From: Parafrankia sp041008525
GTDB taxonomy: Bacteria; Actinomycetota; Actinomycetes; Frankiales; Frankiaceae
Assembly: GCF_041008525.1 (NCBI RefSeq)
Contig: NZ_JBFLUG010000015.1
Location: 27,937-91,936 of the forward strand
Direction: 5' to 3'
DNA length: 64,000 nucleotides
Every line of letters begins with the position of its first letter. Within the stretch, counting starts at the first letter, position 1. Shown here in pieces: positions 50,746 through 58,911 of this stretch. The notes below the pieces were generated by a model. That model was not told the DNA's origin. It ran no database searches and saw nothing but the letters and a program-made list of their open reading frames with translations. Position numbers and translations under genes: made by a program.

Positions 50746-51723
50746 TCACCGCCCCGCCAGGCGTTCGACGACGGGGGCGAAACTGTCGATCTCCGACTGC
50801 TGGACGCTGACATAGTTCACCCCGAACTGTGTGCGCCGTTCCTGGAGCCGGTCGACGATCTCCTCCACGGACCCGACCAGCACGTTCGGATGCCGCATCA
50901 GGCCCGCGGCCTCTACCTGCATGGTGGCCGCGACACGGCCGACCGCCGTCTCGATCTCCTCGGCGTCCTTGGTGATCTTGGTGAAGAACGGCGAGCTCTC
51001 GATGTCGAGGTGGGCGAAGCGCTCACCCGCGGCCTCCCGGACGTACCCGGTCCGGCGCTCCGCCTCCTGGGCGGGAGTAAGGCCGTCCTCGTTCACGGGG
51101 ACGAAGGGGACGTTCGAGATGCTCACGATGTCAGCCTCGCGCCCGGCCAGGGACAGCACCCGCCGCTTGCCACCCCCGATCATGATCGGGGGGTGCGGCT
51201 TCTGCACGGGCAGCGGCAGCCCCGCGTAGCCGGTGACGTTGACGAACTCGCCCTGCTGGTCGATGTCCTCCCCGGACCAGTGGGCCTTGAACAGCGCGAT
51301 CGCCTCGGTGAGCTTGCGGATCCGCTGCCCGGGCGACTCGAAGGGCACCCCCATCGCCCGGTACTCGGGCGCGCTCCAGCCGGCGCCGATACCGAACTCC
51401 AGCCGCCCGTCGGACAGCAGGTCGATCGTCGCCGCCTCCTTCGCCAGGACGGCGGGGGCGTGGTAGTCGACACAGAAGACACGGCAGCCGACGCGCAGCG
51501 TCGTGGTGTGGGCAGCCGCGGTGGCCATGGCCGCGATCGGTGCCAGGTACTGCGGTGGCCAGCGGGCCTCCTGCTGCGCGGGGCCACGCCCCAGGTAGTG
51601 GTCGGCGAGGAAAAGGGTGGAGAAGCCCAGGTCCTCGACGCGACGGGAGAGGTCGCGCCACTCGGCCGCCGACCTCGCCTTCGTCGCCTGGACAGCGAAG
51701 CGGAAGGGTCGCTCGATCGTCAC
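50746..51723 (-). CDS. LLM-class flavin/F420-dependent oxidoreductase
   Basis: A 325-aa luciferase-like TIM-barrel enzyme. LGFSTLFLADHYLG, VGCRVFCVDYHAPAVLAKEA and ATIDLLSDGRLEFGIGAGW are typical of the F420-dependent LLM class in actinobacteria. It starts at GTG 51723 without a ribosome site, but a TTATTC -10-like element lies close upstream, again suggesting a leaderless message. The extension back to ATG 51783 is possible. It is oxidoreductive catabolism; substrate unknown. Confidence 0.86.
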   Translation of the reverse strand: MTIERPFRFAVQATKARSAAEWRDLSRRVEDLGFSTLFLADHYLGRGPAQQEARWPPQYLAPIAAMATAAAHTTTLRVGCRVFCVDYHAPAVLAKEAATIDLLSDGRLEFGIGAGWSAPEYRAMGVPFESPGQRIRKLTEAIALFKAHWSGEDIDQQGEFVNVTGYAGLPLPVQKPHPPIMIGGGKRRVLSLAGREADIVSISNVPFVPVNEDGLTPAQEAERRTGYVREAAGERFAHLDIESSPFFTKITKDAEEIETAVGRVAATMQVEAAGLMRHPNVLVGSVEEIVDRLQERRTQFGVNYVSVQQSEIDSFAPVVERLAGR

Positions 51724-51835
51724 CGGCGGAGAATAACATGCGCGTCCGACTATAGGACGACCTGCTATATGTGGTAGCGTCATTTCCGGTGAGGAAGATC
51801 GTGGTTCTCATCCGCCCCGCCGAAGGGACAGGCTC

Positions 51836-51976
51836 ATGATCGAGCAGACACGGTTCAGCGTGCCCCAAGACCAGCACGCCGACCACCGGTTCGAGTTAGA
51901 TGCCGGCGGCACCCCGCCGGCGCCGTGCCCCAGCGGCGGCGCCAGGGGCCCGGTGTCGGCGCCCTGGTCGGCCTGA
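51836..51976 (+). CDS. possible 46-aa small protein before the CoA-transferase
   Basis: A short frame from ATG 51836 to TGA 51976 with AAGGGA eight bases upstream, beginning MIEQTRFSVPQDQHADHRFE. The N-terminal half is hydrophilic and plausible; the C-terminal half is Pro/Gly/Ala-rich. It could be a leader peptide or a small protein, or just chance. It lies 45 bp upstream of the CoA-transferase, so it might be in the same transcript. Confidence 0.35.
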   Translation: MIEQTRFSVPQDQHADHRFELDAGGTPPAPCPSGGARGPVSAPWSA

Positions 51977-52021
51977 GAATCGGCTCACTGTCGAACCACG
52001 GACCAACCGGGAGCTGACAGC

Positions 52022-53212
52022 ATGCACGCACTCCAGGGCGTCAGAGTCCTTGACCTGGGCACCTACCTGGCCGGGCCGTTCTGCGCCACGGTCCTGGGCG
52101 AGTTCGGGGCCGACATCATCAAGGTCGAGCGCCCCGACACCGGCGACAACCTGCGCCGCTTCGGCACCGAGACGGACTGTGGGGACACCCTGGTCTGGCT
52201 CAGCGAGAGCCGTAACAAGCGGTCGGTGACGCTGAACCTCGCCGACCCGCGCGGCCTGGAGCTCCTGCGGGAGCTCATCACGACGGCCGACGTCGTCATC
52301 GAGAACTTCCGCCCGGGTGTCCTGGAGCGCTGGGGGCTGGGCCCCGAGGCGATCCAGGAGCTGAACCCGCGCGCGATCCTGCTGCGGGTCTCGGCGTACG
52401 GGCAGTCGGGGCCGAACCGCGACCTCCCCGGCTTCGCGCGGATCGCGCACGCCTTCTCCGGCCTGGCCTACCTGGCCGGCGAGCCCGGTGGCACCCCGGT
52501 CACCCCCGGCTCCACCTCGCTGGCGGACTACATGACCGGCCTCTACGGGGTCATCGGTGTGCTGATGGCGCTGCGAGCCAGAGAGAGCACCGGCCGCGGC
52601 CAGGTGGTCGACCTCGCGCTGTACGAGACGATCTTCCGTGCGCTGGACGAGATCGCGCCCGCCTACCAGCAGTTCGGCTTCGTCCGGGAGCGGATGGGCG
52701 CCGACACCGTCAACGTGCTCCCGCACAGCCACTACCGCGCGAAGGACGACCGCTGGGTCGCGATCGCCTGCTCCAACGACGACATGTTCGCCCGGCTGAC
52801 CCGCGCCATGGAGCGCCCGGAGCTGGCGGACGCCGACCAGCTCGGCCCGAAGGCGAACCGGCTCGCGGCCCGCGACCTCGTCAACGCGCTGGTCGGCGAA
52901 TGGGTCGGCTCGCTGCCCTGCGAGGAGGTGCTCGCCCGCTGCCGGGCGGCCCAGGTTCCGGCGGGGCAGCTCTACTCCATCGCCGACATCTTCGACGATC
53001 CGCAGTACCGGCACCGGGAGACGATCACCGTCGAGGACTCCCGGATCGGTCCGCTGGCCGTCCCCAACGTGATCCCCGCGCTCTCCGACACTCCGGGGGA
53101 GATCCGCTGGCTCGGGCCCGAGCTCGGCGCGCACACCGACGACGTGCTTGGCGACCTGCTCAAGCGGGCACCGGAGGAGATCGCGCGGCTGCGTGCCGAC
53201 GGGGTGATCTGA
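52022..53212 (+). CDS. class III CoA-transferase (CaiB/BaiF family)
   Basis: A 396-aa enzyme moving CoA between carboxylic acids. The catalytic Asp169 lies in SLADYMTGLYG, the same position as in formyl-CoA transferase. LDLGTYLAGPFCATVLGEFG and IIKVERP are the CoA-domain start, and IENFRPGVLERWGLG follows. It starts at ATG 52022 with GGGAG ahead. It precedes the Rieske oxygenase by 80 bp, so it likely activates or recycles the same substrate's acyl-CoA (inference). Confidence 0.92.
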   Translation: MHALQGVRVLDLGTYLAGPFCATVLGEFGADIIKVERPDTGDNLRRFGTETDCGDTLVWLSESRNKRSVTLNLADPRGLELLRELITTADVVIENFRPGVLERWGLGPEAIQELNPRAILLRVSAYGQSGPNRDLPGFARIAHAFSGLAYLAGEPGGTPVTPGSTSLADYMTGLYGVIGVLMALRARESTGRGQVVDLALYETIFRALDEIAPAYQQFGFVRERMGADTVNVLPHSHYRAKDDRWVAIACSNDDMFARLTRAMERPELADADQLGPKANRLAARDLVNALVGEWVGSLPCEEVLARCRAAQVPAGQLYSIADIFDDPQYRHRETITVEDSRIGPLAVPNVIPALSDTPGEIRWLGPELGAHTDDVLGDLLKRAPEEIARLRADGVI

Positions 53213-53292
53213 CAGGCGTCCGGACCGCCCGGGCGGGGTGGATCCCGCCGGCGGTGTGAACGAACCACATTCTGTGAAAGGGGTTGGGGCCG

Positions 53293-54588
53293 ATGGCCAT
53301 CCAGGAACGACTTTCGACCGGCAGAGGCAAGTACACGCCGGATTATCCGAACCTCGGTACCGGTCCGGTCAGCTACGAGGACTCGATCTCCGAAGAGTTC
53401 TTCCAGGCCGAACGCGAGGCGATCTTCAAGCGGACCTGGCTGAAGGTCGGCCGCATGGAGCAGCTGCCTCGCAACGGCACCTTCTTCACCCGCGAGTTCG
53501 TGGGCCTCGGATCCATCGTGATCACCCGGCACACCGACGGCGAGGTGTACGCGCTGCACAACGTCTGCGCGCACCGCGGCAACAAGGTCGTCTGGCAGGA
53601 GCACCCCACCCACGAGACCGCCGGCACCTCCCGGCAGTTCGCCTGCAAGTACCACGGCTGGCGTTACGGGCTCGACGGCAAGTGCACCTACGTGACCAAG
53701 CGCAACGAGTTCTTCGAGTCGCTCCCGGACGACGAGCTCGCCATGCCGCAGCTGCGCTGCGAGGTCTTCGCCGGCTTCATCTTCGTGAACTTCTCCCAGG
53801 ACGCCCCGCCGCTGCGCCAGTTCCTCGGTGAGAAGCTGGCCACCGAGCTGGAGAGCTGGCCGTACGAGAAGTTCACCAACCACTGGTCCTTCCGGACGAA
53901 GGTCAAGGGCAACTGGAAGATCGGTATCGACGCGCTGCTGGAGTGGTACCACCCGGCCTACGTCCACGGCCGGTTCCTCAACACCAACGTCGCCGAGGCG
54001 GAGAAGCTCGTCCCGCCGATGGACTCGTACCACTACGACCTGTTCACCCCGCACATGCTCACCTCGGTGCCCGGCCCGCCCCTGCTGAAGAAGAAGACGG
54101 GCTCGGTCGGCCCCGCGAAGCGGGACATGAACTGGGTCTACCGGCTGTTCCGCGCCGGCCTGTTCGGCCCGGACGACATCCGTGAGGACGTCGGCCACCT
54201 GACGCCGGACCGCAACCCGGGCCAGGTCCAGTCCTGGAGCAACGACCAGTACTGGCTGTTCCCGAACCTGTCGATCCAGCTGTGGGGCCGCGGGTACTAC
54301 ATCACGTACCAGTACATCCCGGAGACGGTGGGCACCCACGCCTACGAGGTCGACATCTACTTCCCGGAGCCGAAGAACGCTTCCGAGCGCCTCGCGCAGG
54401 AGCTCGTCGTCGACAGCACCATCGAGTTCGCGATGCAGGACACGAACACGGTGGAGGCCACCTGGTCTCAGCTCAACAACCGCGCACTGCAGACCTTCCA
54501 CCTGTCCGACATGGAACTGATGATCCGCCAGTTCCACAAGGTCGTCCAGGACGCCGTCGCGGCGCACCAGTCCGGCAGCGAGAAGTAG
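53293..54588 (+). CDS. Rieske non-heme iron oxygenase, large subunit
   Basis: A 431-aa oxygenase. The Rieske [2Fe-2S] ligands are Cys92-x-His94 (CAHRG) and Cys118-x2-His121 (CKYHG). The mononuclear iron histidines are His220 and His225 (LEWYHPAYVHG). The enzyme would hydroxylate or demethylate an aromatic, aliphatic or sterol-like substrate with electrons from a separate reductase, which is not adjacent. I chose ATG 53293 over the TTG at 53284. The next gene follows after 14 bp. Confidence 0.92.
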   Translation: MAIQERLSTGRGKYTPDYPNLGTGPVSYEDSISEEFFQAEREAIFKRTWLKVGRMEQLPRNGTFFTREFVGLGSIVITRHTDGEVYALHNVCAHRGNKVVWQEHPTHETAGTSRQFACKYHGWRYGLDGKCTYVTKRNEFFESLPDDELAMPQLRCEVFAGFIFVNFSQDAPPLRQFLGEKLATELESWPYEKFTNHWSFRTKVKGNWKIGIDALLEWYHPAYVHGRFLNTNVAEAEKLVPPMDSYHYDLFTPHMLTSVPGPPLLKKKTGSVGPAKRDMNWVYRLFRAGLFGPDDIREDVGHLTPDRNPGQVQSWSNDQYWLFPNLSIQLWGRGYYITYQYIPETVGTHAYEVDIYFPEPKNASERLAQELVVDSTIEFAMQDTNTVEATWSQLNNRALQTFHLSDMELMIRQFHKVVQDAVAAHQSGSEK

Positions 54589-54602
54589 AGGAAGCCGAGC
54601 TC

Positions 54603-54947
54603 ATGACCACCACCGTGGAGACATCCCTGCCGGAGCAGTTCAGCTCCCTCGAGGTCTGGGTCGCCGACTGGGCACTGGCGACCCGGGTCGAGCGCTACGA
54701 GAAGCGGCTGTCGAAGACCATCGACGAGCTGCAGGAGTTCTACGACGCGATCGCGCCGCTCGCCGAGGACGCGATGGCCTACCTCGACACCCAGGACGTG
54801 AACGACCTGTCCGAACAGGACACCCGGTTGTTGCACCTGCTCTACTCGATGATCATGGTGTCGTACCCGGTGAACATCTTCAAGCAGCCGCGGATCCCGG
54901 ACTCGGGCGCCGCGTTCTTCGACACCGCCGTCGAACCGGCCCTCTGA
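54603..54947 (+). CDS. small protein paired with the Rieske oxygenase
   Basis: A 114-aa helical protein: EQFSSLEVWVADWALATRVE, RLSKTIDELQEFYDAIAPLA, and IFKQPRIPDSGAAFFD. The compact layout recalls the small proteins that sit directly after certain actinobacterial Rieske oxygenases. It is too short and unlike the SnoaL-fold beta subunits. I cannot name the family; an accessory or stabilising subunit is the simplest guess. It starts at ATG 54603 with GAGGAAG upstream and is 15 bp before the TauD-like gene. Confidence 0.75.
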   Translation: MTTTVETSLPEQFSSLEVWVADWALATRVERYEKRLSKTIDELQEFYDAIAPLAEDAMAYLDTQDVNDLSEQDTRLLHLLYSMIMVSYPVNIFKQPRIPDSGAAFFDTAVEPAL

Positions 54948-54962
54948 AGAAGGCGAACTGCC

Positions 54963-55796
54963 ATGGGCGCCACCACAAAGAAGATCACTCCGAACACCGG
55001 CACGGAGTTCAGCGGGCTGACCGGCAGCCAGCTCGTCGACAAGGGCGTCGCTGACGACACCCTCGCGGCGCTGGAGGAGACCGGCGTCGTCGTCTTCCGG
55101 GAGGCCGGCATCGACGACGAGAGCCTGGTGGCCTTCGCCAAGCTGCTCGGCAACGCCCTGCCGCTCCCGATGGGCAGCCACAAGTACAAGGAGATCCAGC
55201 GGATCACTCGTGACGCGTCGCAGAGCAAGCTGGCGGCGTATCGCGAGGCCACGTTCTACTGGCACATCGACGGGACCACCGGCCCGGTGCCGGACAAGGC
55301 CACCCTGCTCACCGCGCGCCAGGTGTCGGACGACGGCGAGGGCGACACCGAGTTCGCCAACACCTACGCCGCCTACGAGGCGCTGCCCGCCGAGGAGAAG
55401 GCGCAGCTGGAAGGCGTGCGTGCCCTGCACAGCTTCACCGCCTCCCAGCTGGTGGCCAACCCCGATCCCACGCCGGAGGAACGGGCGGCCTGGGATCGCA
55501 ACCCGACCCGCGAGCAGCCGGTCGTGTGGACCCGTGGCAACGGCCGCAGGTCGCTGCTCGTGGGGTCGACGGCGGGCGAGGTCGTCGGTCTGCCCGCCGA
55601 CGAGGGCCGGGCACTGCTCGACCGGCTCCTGGCCTGGGCGACCCAGCCGCAGTTCGTCCTTCGGCACCGCTGGCGCCAGGGCGACCTGGTGATCTGGGAC
55701 AACACCGGCATGTTGCACCGAGCCCTCCCTTACGGACCGACGTCCACCAGGTTGATGCACCGCGCATCGCTGGCGGGCGAGGAGGCAGTCGCGTAA
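54963..55796 (+). CDS. TauD/TfdA-family 2-oxoglutarate-dependent dioxygenase
   Basis: A 277-aa Fe(II)/2-oxoglutarate oxygenase. The facial triad is His101-x-Asp103 (WHIDGTT) and His252 (GMLHRALPYG), and Arg263 (RLMHR) binds 2-oxoglutarate. Family members hydroxylate taurine, phenoxyacetates, sulfonates and others; the substrate here is unknown. It is in tight series with the Rieske gene and its small partner, so the three probably act on one compound. It is followed by a very strong hairpin. Confidence 0.91.
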   Translation: MGATTKKITPNTGTEFSGLTGSQLVDKGVADDTLAALEETGVVVFREAGIDDESLVAFAKLLGNALPLPMGSHKYKEIQRITRDASQSKLAAYREATFYWHIDGTTGPVPDKATLLTARQVSDDGEGDTEFANTYAAYEALPAEEKAQLEGVRALHSFTASQLVANPDPTPEERAAWDRNPTREQPVVWTRGNGRRSLLVGSTAGEVVGLPADEGRALLDRLLAWATQPQFVLRHRWRQGDLVIWDNTGMLHRALPYGPTSTRLMHRASLAGEEAVA

Positions 55797-55808
55797 CTCT
55801 GTTCGCCT

Positions 55809-55855
55809 GATGTGAGAGCGTGTGAACCGTCTGACGGTTCGCGCGCTCTCACATC
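55809..55855 (+). terminator. long terminator hairpin after the Rieske/TauD operon
   Basis: A 12-bp perfect outer stem (55809-55820 with 55844-55855) continues inward as seven Watson-Crick and further G-U pairs to a three-base loop at 55831-55833, giving about 22 paired positions. It lies 13 bases after the TauD-like stop. Confidence 0.88.
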
Positions 55856-55902
55856 GCCGACCGATCACCAGCGACGCAGCTACCACAGGGAGGTTCGGGA
55901 CA

Positions 55903-56655
55903 GTGACCGAACGGCGCACGGCAGTCGTCACCGGAGGTGGATCGGGCATCGGGCGCGCGATCAGTCTCCGTCTCGCCGAGGACGGGTTCGCCACCGCCGT
56001 CCTCGACCTGAACGAGGAGGCGGCGAAGAACGTCGCCGAGGAGGCCCGGCAGAAGGGGCACGAGGCCACCGCCTTCAAGGTCGACGTCTCCGACCGCGCC
56101 TCGGTGAACGCCGCGCTCGACCAGGTACGGAGCACCTACGGCCCCGTCCTGGTGCTCGTGAACAACGCCGGGATCACCGGCTTCAAGGAGTTCATGAAGA
56201 TCACCGACGCGGTCTGGGACCGGATCGTCGCGGTGAACCTCAACGGGCCGTTCTACTGCACCCAGGCCGCGGTGCCGGACATGATCGAGGCAGGCTGGGG
56301 CCGGATCGTCAACATCTCGTCGTCCAGCGCCCAGTCCGGGCAGCAGTACATGGTCCACTACGTGTCGACCAAGGCGGGTCTGGTCGGCTTCACCAAGTCG
56401 CTCGCGCTGGAGCTCGGGCCCAAGGGGATCACGGTCAACACGATCCCGCCGGGCTTCGTCGACACCCCCATGCTGCGGGCGTCCGAGGAGCGCGGCCTGC
56501 TCGGCGGCACCGTCGAGCACCACGCCGACCTCACCCCCGTGCGGCGCCCCGGCCGGCCCGAGGACATCGCCAACGCCGCGTCCTTCCTCATCTCCGAGGA
56601 GGCCGGGTACATCACCGGCCAGGTGATCGGCGTCAACGGCGGCCGCAACACCTGA
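55903..56655 (+). CDS. short-chain dehydrogenase/reductase
   Basis: A 250-aa SDR. GGGSGIGRAI binds the dinucleotide; NNAG (87-90), Ser-rich NISSSSAQ and the Tyr153/Lys157 pair (YVSTK) are all present. The C-terminal IPPGFVDTPML is typical. It starts at GTG 55903 with GGGAGG nine bases upstream. It lies 47 bp beyond the strong hairpin, so it has its own promoter, but it probably serves the same catabolic region. Confidence 0.9.
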   Translation: MTERRTAVVTGGGSGIGRAISLRLAEDGFATAVLDLNEEAAKNVAEEARQKGHEATAFKVDVSDRASVNAALDQVRSTYGPVLVLVNNAGITGFKEFMKITDAVWDRIVAVNLNGPFYCTQAAVPDMIEAGWGRIVNISSSSAQSGQQYMVHYVSTKAGLVGFTKSLALELGPKGITVNTIPPGFVDTPMLRASEERGLLGGTVEHHADLTPVRRPGRPEDIANAASFLISEEAGYITGQVIGVNGGRNT

Positions 56656-56674
56656 GTCGCCGACGCGCCACCGG

Positions 56675-56707
56675 CGGGGCGGTTCCGGGACTCCCGGGGC
56701 CGCCCCG
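56675..56707 (+). terminator. GC-rich terminator hairpin
   Basis: A 15-bp stem with two G-U pairs (56675-56689 with 56693-56707) and a three-base loop lies 20 bases after the SDR stop. Confidence 0.75.
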
Positions 56708-56779
56708 TCCGAGCGGCAGGCACCACTTCGGTCCAGTGCCGTGACCGGCACAGGGTGGCTCGCGGGAGGCAGGTCGCAG

Positions 56780-57826
56780 ATGGACGTCCACGAAACGGCA
56801 CCGGCTCCGCTCGGCATCGCGGTCCAGGAGGTGGACCGCTGGTTCGGCGAGCACGTCACGAGCGCCGCCCCACCGTTGAGTTACGACCGTGTCACCGGTG
56901 GCCACTCCTGCCTGACGTACATCGCGACCGACGCCGACGGCACCCGGTTCGTGCTGCGCCGGCCGCCGGTCGGCGCGCTGCTGGCCACCGCCCACGACGT
57001 CACCCGCGAAGCCCGGATCATGGCCGCGCTCGCGGACACGGACGTCCCCCTTCCCCGCGTGCTCGGAGTGTGCGAGGACCCCGAGGTCACCGGCGCCCAC
57101 TTCTACGTGATGAGCCACGTCGACGGCCTCGTGGTACGCGACGCGGCCGACGCCGACCAGCTCCTCCCGTCACCGGCAGCCCGCCGTCGGACGGGGTACG
57201 CCCTGGTCGACGCGCTCGCCGCCCTGCACGCGATCGACATCGACACGGTCGGCCTGGGCACCCTGGCCCGCCGCGAGGGCTACCTCGACCGCCAGCTCCG
57301 CCGCTGGTCGGCGCAGTGGGACGCCTGCGGGCTGGGCGACCTCGGCGGCATCACGAGGCTGCACGACTGGCTGGTCGCGAACCGCCCCGCCGACTCCGCG
57401 CCCCGCATCGTGCACGGCGACTACCGGCTCGGCAACGCGCTGCTCGGCTCGGACGGGGAGCTGCGCGCGATCCTGGACTGGGAGCTGTGCACGCTCGGTG
57501 ACCCGCTCGCGGACGTCGCCTACCTGCTGCGCACCTGGTCGGCGACGGATGCCCGGACCGGCGGGGAGCAGCTGCCCTCCGCGCTCGACGGCTTCGCCTC
57601 CACCGACGAGCTGGCCGCCCGCTACGCCGAGCGCTCCGGCCAGCCGGTCGGGCAGCTCGACTACTGGCTCGCGTTCACCGCCTGGCGCGCCGCCGGGATC
57701 CTCGCCGGCGTCTACCGCCGCTACGCCGACGGCAAGATGGGCGACCCGCCCGACGACCTGCCGTCGTTCCTGGTGGAGGTCGAGGCCCGCGTCCAGCAGG
57801 GCCGCGGCTTCGCCAGCCTCGACTGA
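56780..57826 (+). CDS. phosphotransferase (APH fold), acyl-CoA-associated type
   Basis: A 348-aa aminoglycoside-phosphotransferase-fold protein. RIVHGDYRLGNALL is the catalytic loop and AILDWEL the metal-binding motif; GGHSCLTY and RFVLRRPP supply the N-lobe. This subtype is common beside acyl-CoA dehydrogenases in actinobacteria and is thought to phosphorylate hydroxyacyl-CoAs for dehydration; no such dehydrogenase follows here. It starts at ATG 56780 with GGGAGG about ten bases upstream. Confidence 0.88.
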   Translation: MDVHETAPAPLGIAVQEVDRWFGEHVTSAAPPLSYDRVTGGHSCLTYIATDADGTRFVLRRPPVGALLATAHDVTREARIMAALADTDVPLPRVLGVCEDPEVTGAHFYVMSHVDGLVVRDAADADQLLPSPAARRRTGYALVDALAALHAIDIDTVGLGTLARREGYLDRQLRRWSAQWDACGLGDLGGITRLHDWLVANRPADSAPRIVHGDYRLGNALLGSDGELRAILDWELCTLGDPLADVAYLLRTWSATDARTGGEQLPSALDGFASTDELAARYAERSGQPVGQLDYWLAFTAWRAAGILAGVYRRYADGKMGDPPDDLPSFLVEVEARVQQGRGFASLD

Positions 57827-57867
57827 CCAGCGTTCAGCGTCCTCCCGGCTGGCGTGCCCCGTCAGGG

Positions 57868-58911
57868 TCAGGTGTCCTCCAGGACGATCCGGTAGAGCCG
57901 AACGCGGCCGTCGGCGCAGCCGAGGGCGAGCAGGTATGGATGGCCTGCCCCTTCGCCAGCCCGCAGCTGGACAGCCGGTGGCCGGGGCGCGAACGCCGCC
58001 GCGAGCACGCGCCCTCCGACGCCATGGTGCGCGACGGCGAGAGACGGCACGTCCCCACGGCGAAGATCCCATACCCGCACGACGTCACCGTCGCCGCCGG
58101 CGACGAGCAGCGTTCCGTCGGGGGAGAACGCGACAGTCCGAACTCGCCGGCCCCCGTGGTCCGCTCGGGCCACGCAGACTGGTCCGGCCGGGTTCTCCAC
58201 ATCCCACAGCCGTACCGTCCCGTCGTCACTGCCGGTAGCCAGCCTCGATCCGTCCGGAGAGTAGGCCACAGCCCATACACCGTCGTCGTGGTCGGTCAGC
58301 AGATGCGCCGGGCGGGTGGCCGACCCGTCGGAGGGCCAGAGACTCACCGTCCCGTCCGCTGATCCGCAGGCGAGCACGGGATGGCATGGGGAGAAGGCCA
58401 GCGCGCCTGCCGGCCGGTCCCCGATCAGCAGCCGTGTGGACTCACCGGCGTCAACGGACCGGGCAGCCGCGGCGGGCCTGGCCGGCGCGACCGAGCCCGG
58501 TGCCGGCCGGACGTCCCGCCGGTACCGCGCGACGGGACGCAGGCACACCCGGCCGCTGTCGTCAGCCGTCGCGAGCAGGCCCGTGCGGGGATCAAACGCC
58601 ATCGCCCACACGGGCTCCCCGTGCTCGTCCATCACCTCGGCATCGCCCGGGACCGTGGCGTGTCGGATGTCGCGGGCAACCACGACGCCGTCCTCGCCCG
58701 CGGTCATCAGCAGGCTGTCGCGAGGCGCGCACGCCACCGCCCGCACCCATCCCCGGTGGTCGTTCAGCCGCAGGATGTCCCTGGTCCGGGACAGATCAGC
58801 GACGTCCCACAGGCGTGTGGACCCGTCGTCGGCGCCGGTCGCGAGGATCTCGCCGCCCGACACAAAGGCCAGCGCGGCCACCCAGACCGAGCGGGAGGCT
58901 CTGCTGAGCAT
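57868..58911 (-). CDS. seven-repeat WD40 propeller, probably the C-terminal part of a split TIR-WD40 gene
   Basis: A 347-aa WD40 protein from ATG 58911. Seven repeats can be counted, e.g. ILATGADDGSTRLWDV, LATGSDDGTVRLWDVEN and LVAGGDGDVVRVWDL, enough for one closed propeller. The frame extends upstream to 59082 but has non-coding composition there. The TIR gene upstream is one frame away, with a 36-bp inverted repeat at the junction. Either the two were one TIR-WD40 gene now frameshifted, or they are two genes, or there is a sequence error in the hairpin. Confidence 0.8.
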   Translation of the reverse strand: MLSRASRSVWVAALAFVSGGEILATGADDGSTRLWDVADLSRTRDILRLNDHRGWVRAVACAPRDSLLMTAGEDGVVVARDIRHATVPGDAEVMDEHGEPVWAMAFDPRTGLLATADDSGRVCLRPVARYRRDVRPAPGSVAPARPAAAARSVDAGESTRLLIGDRPAGALAFSPCHPVLACGSADGTVSLWPSDGSATRPAHLLTDHDDGVWAVAYSPDGSRLATGSDDGTVRLWDVENPAGPVCVARADHGGRRVRTVAFSPDGTLLVAGGDGDVVRVWDLRRGDVPSLAVAHHGVGGRVLAAAFAPRPPAVQLRAGEGAGHPYLLALGCADGRVRLYRIVLEDT

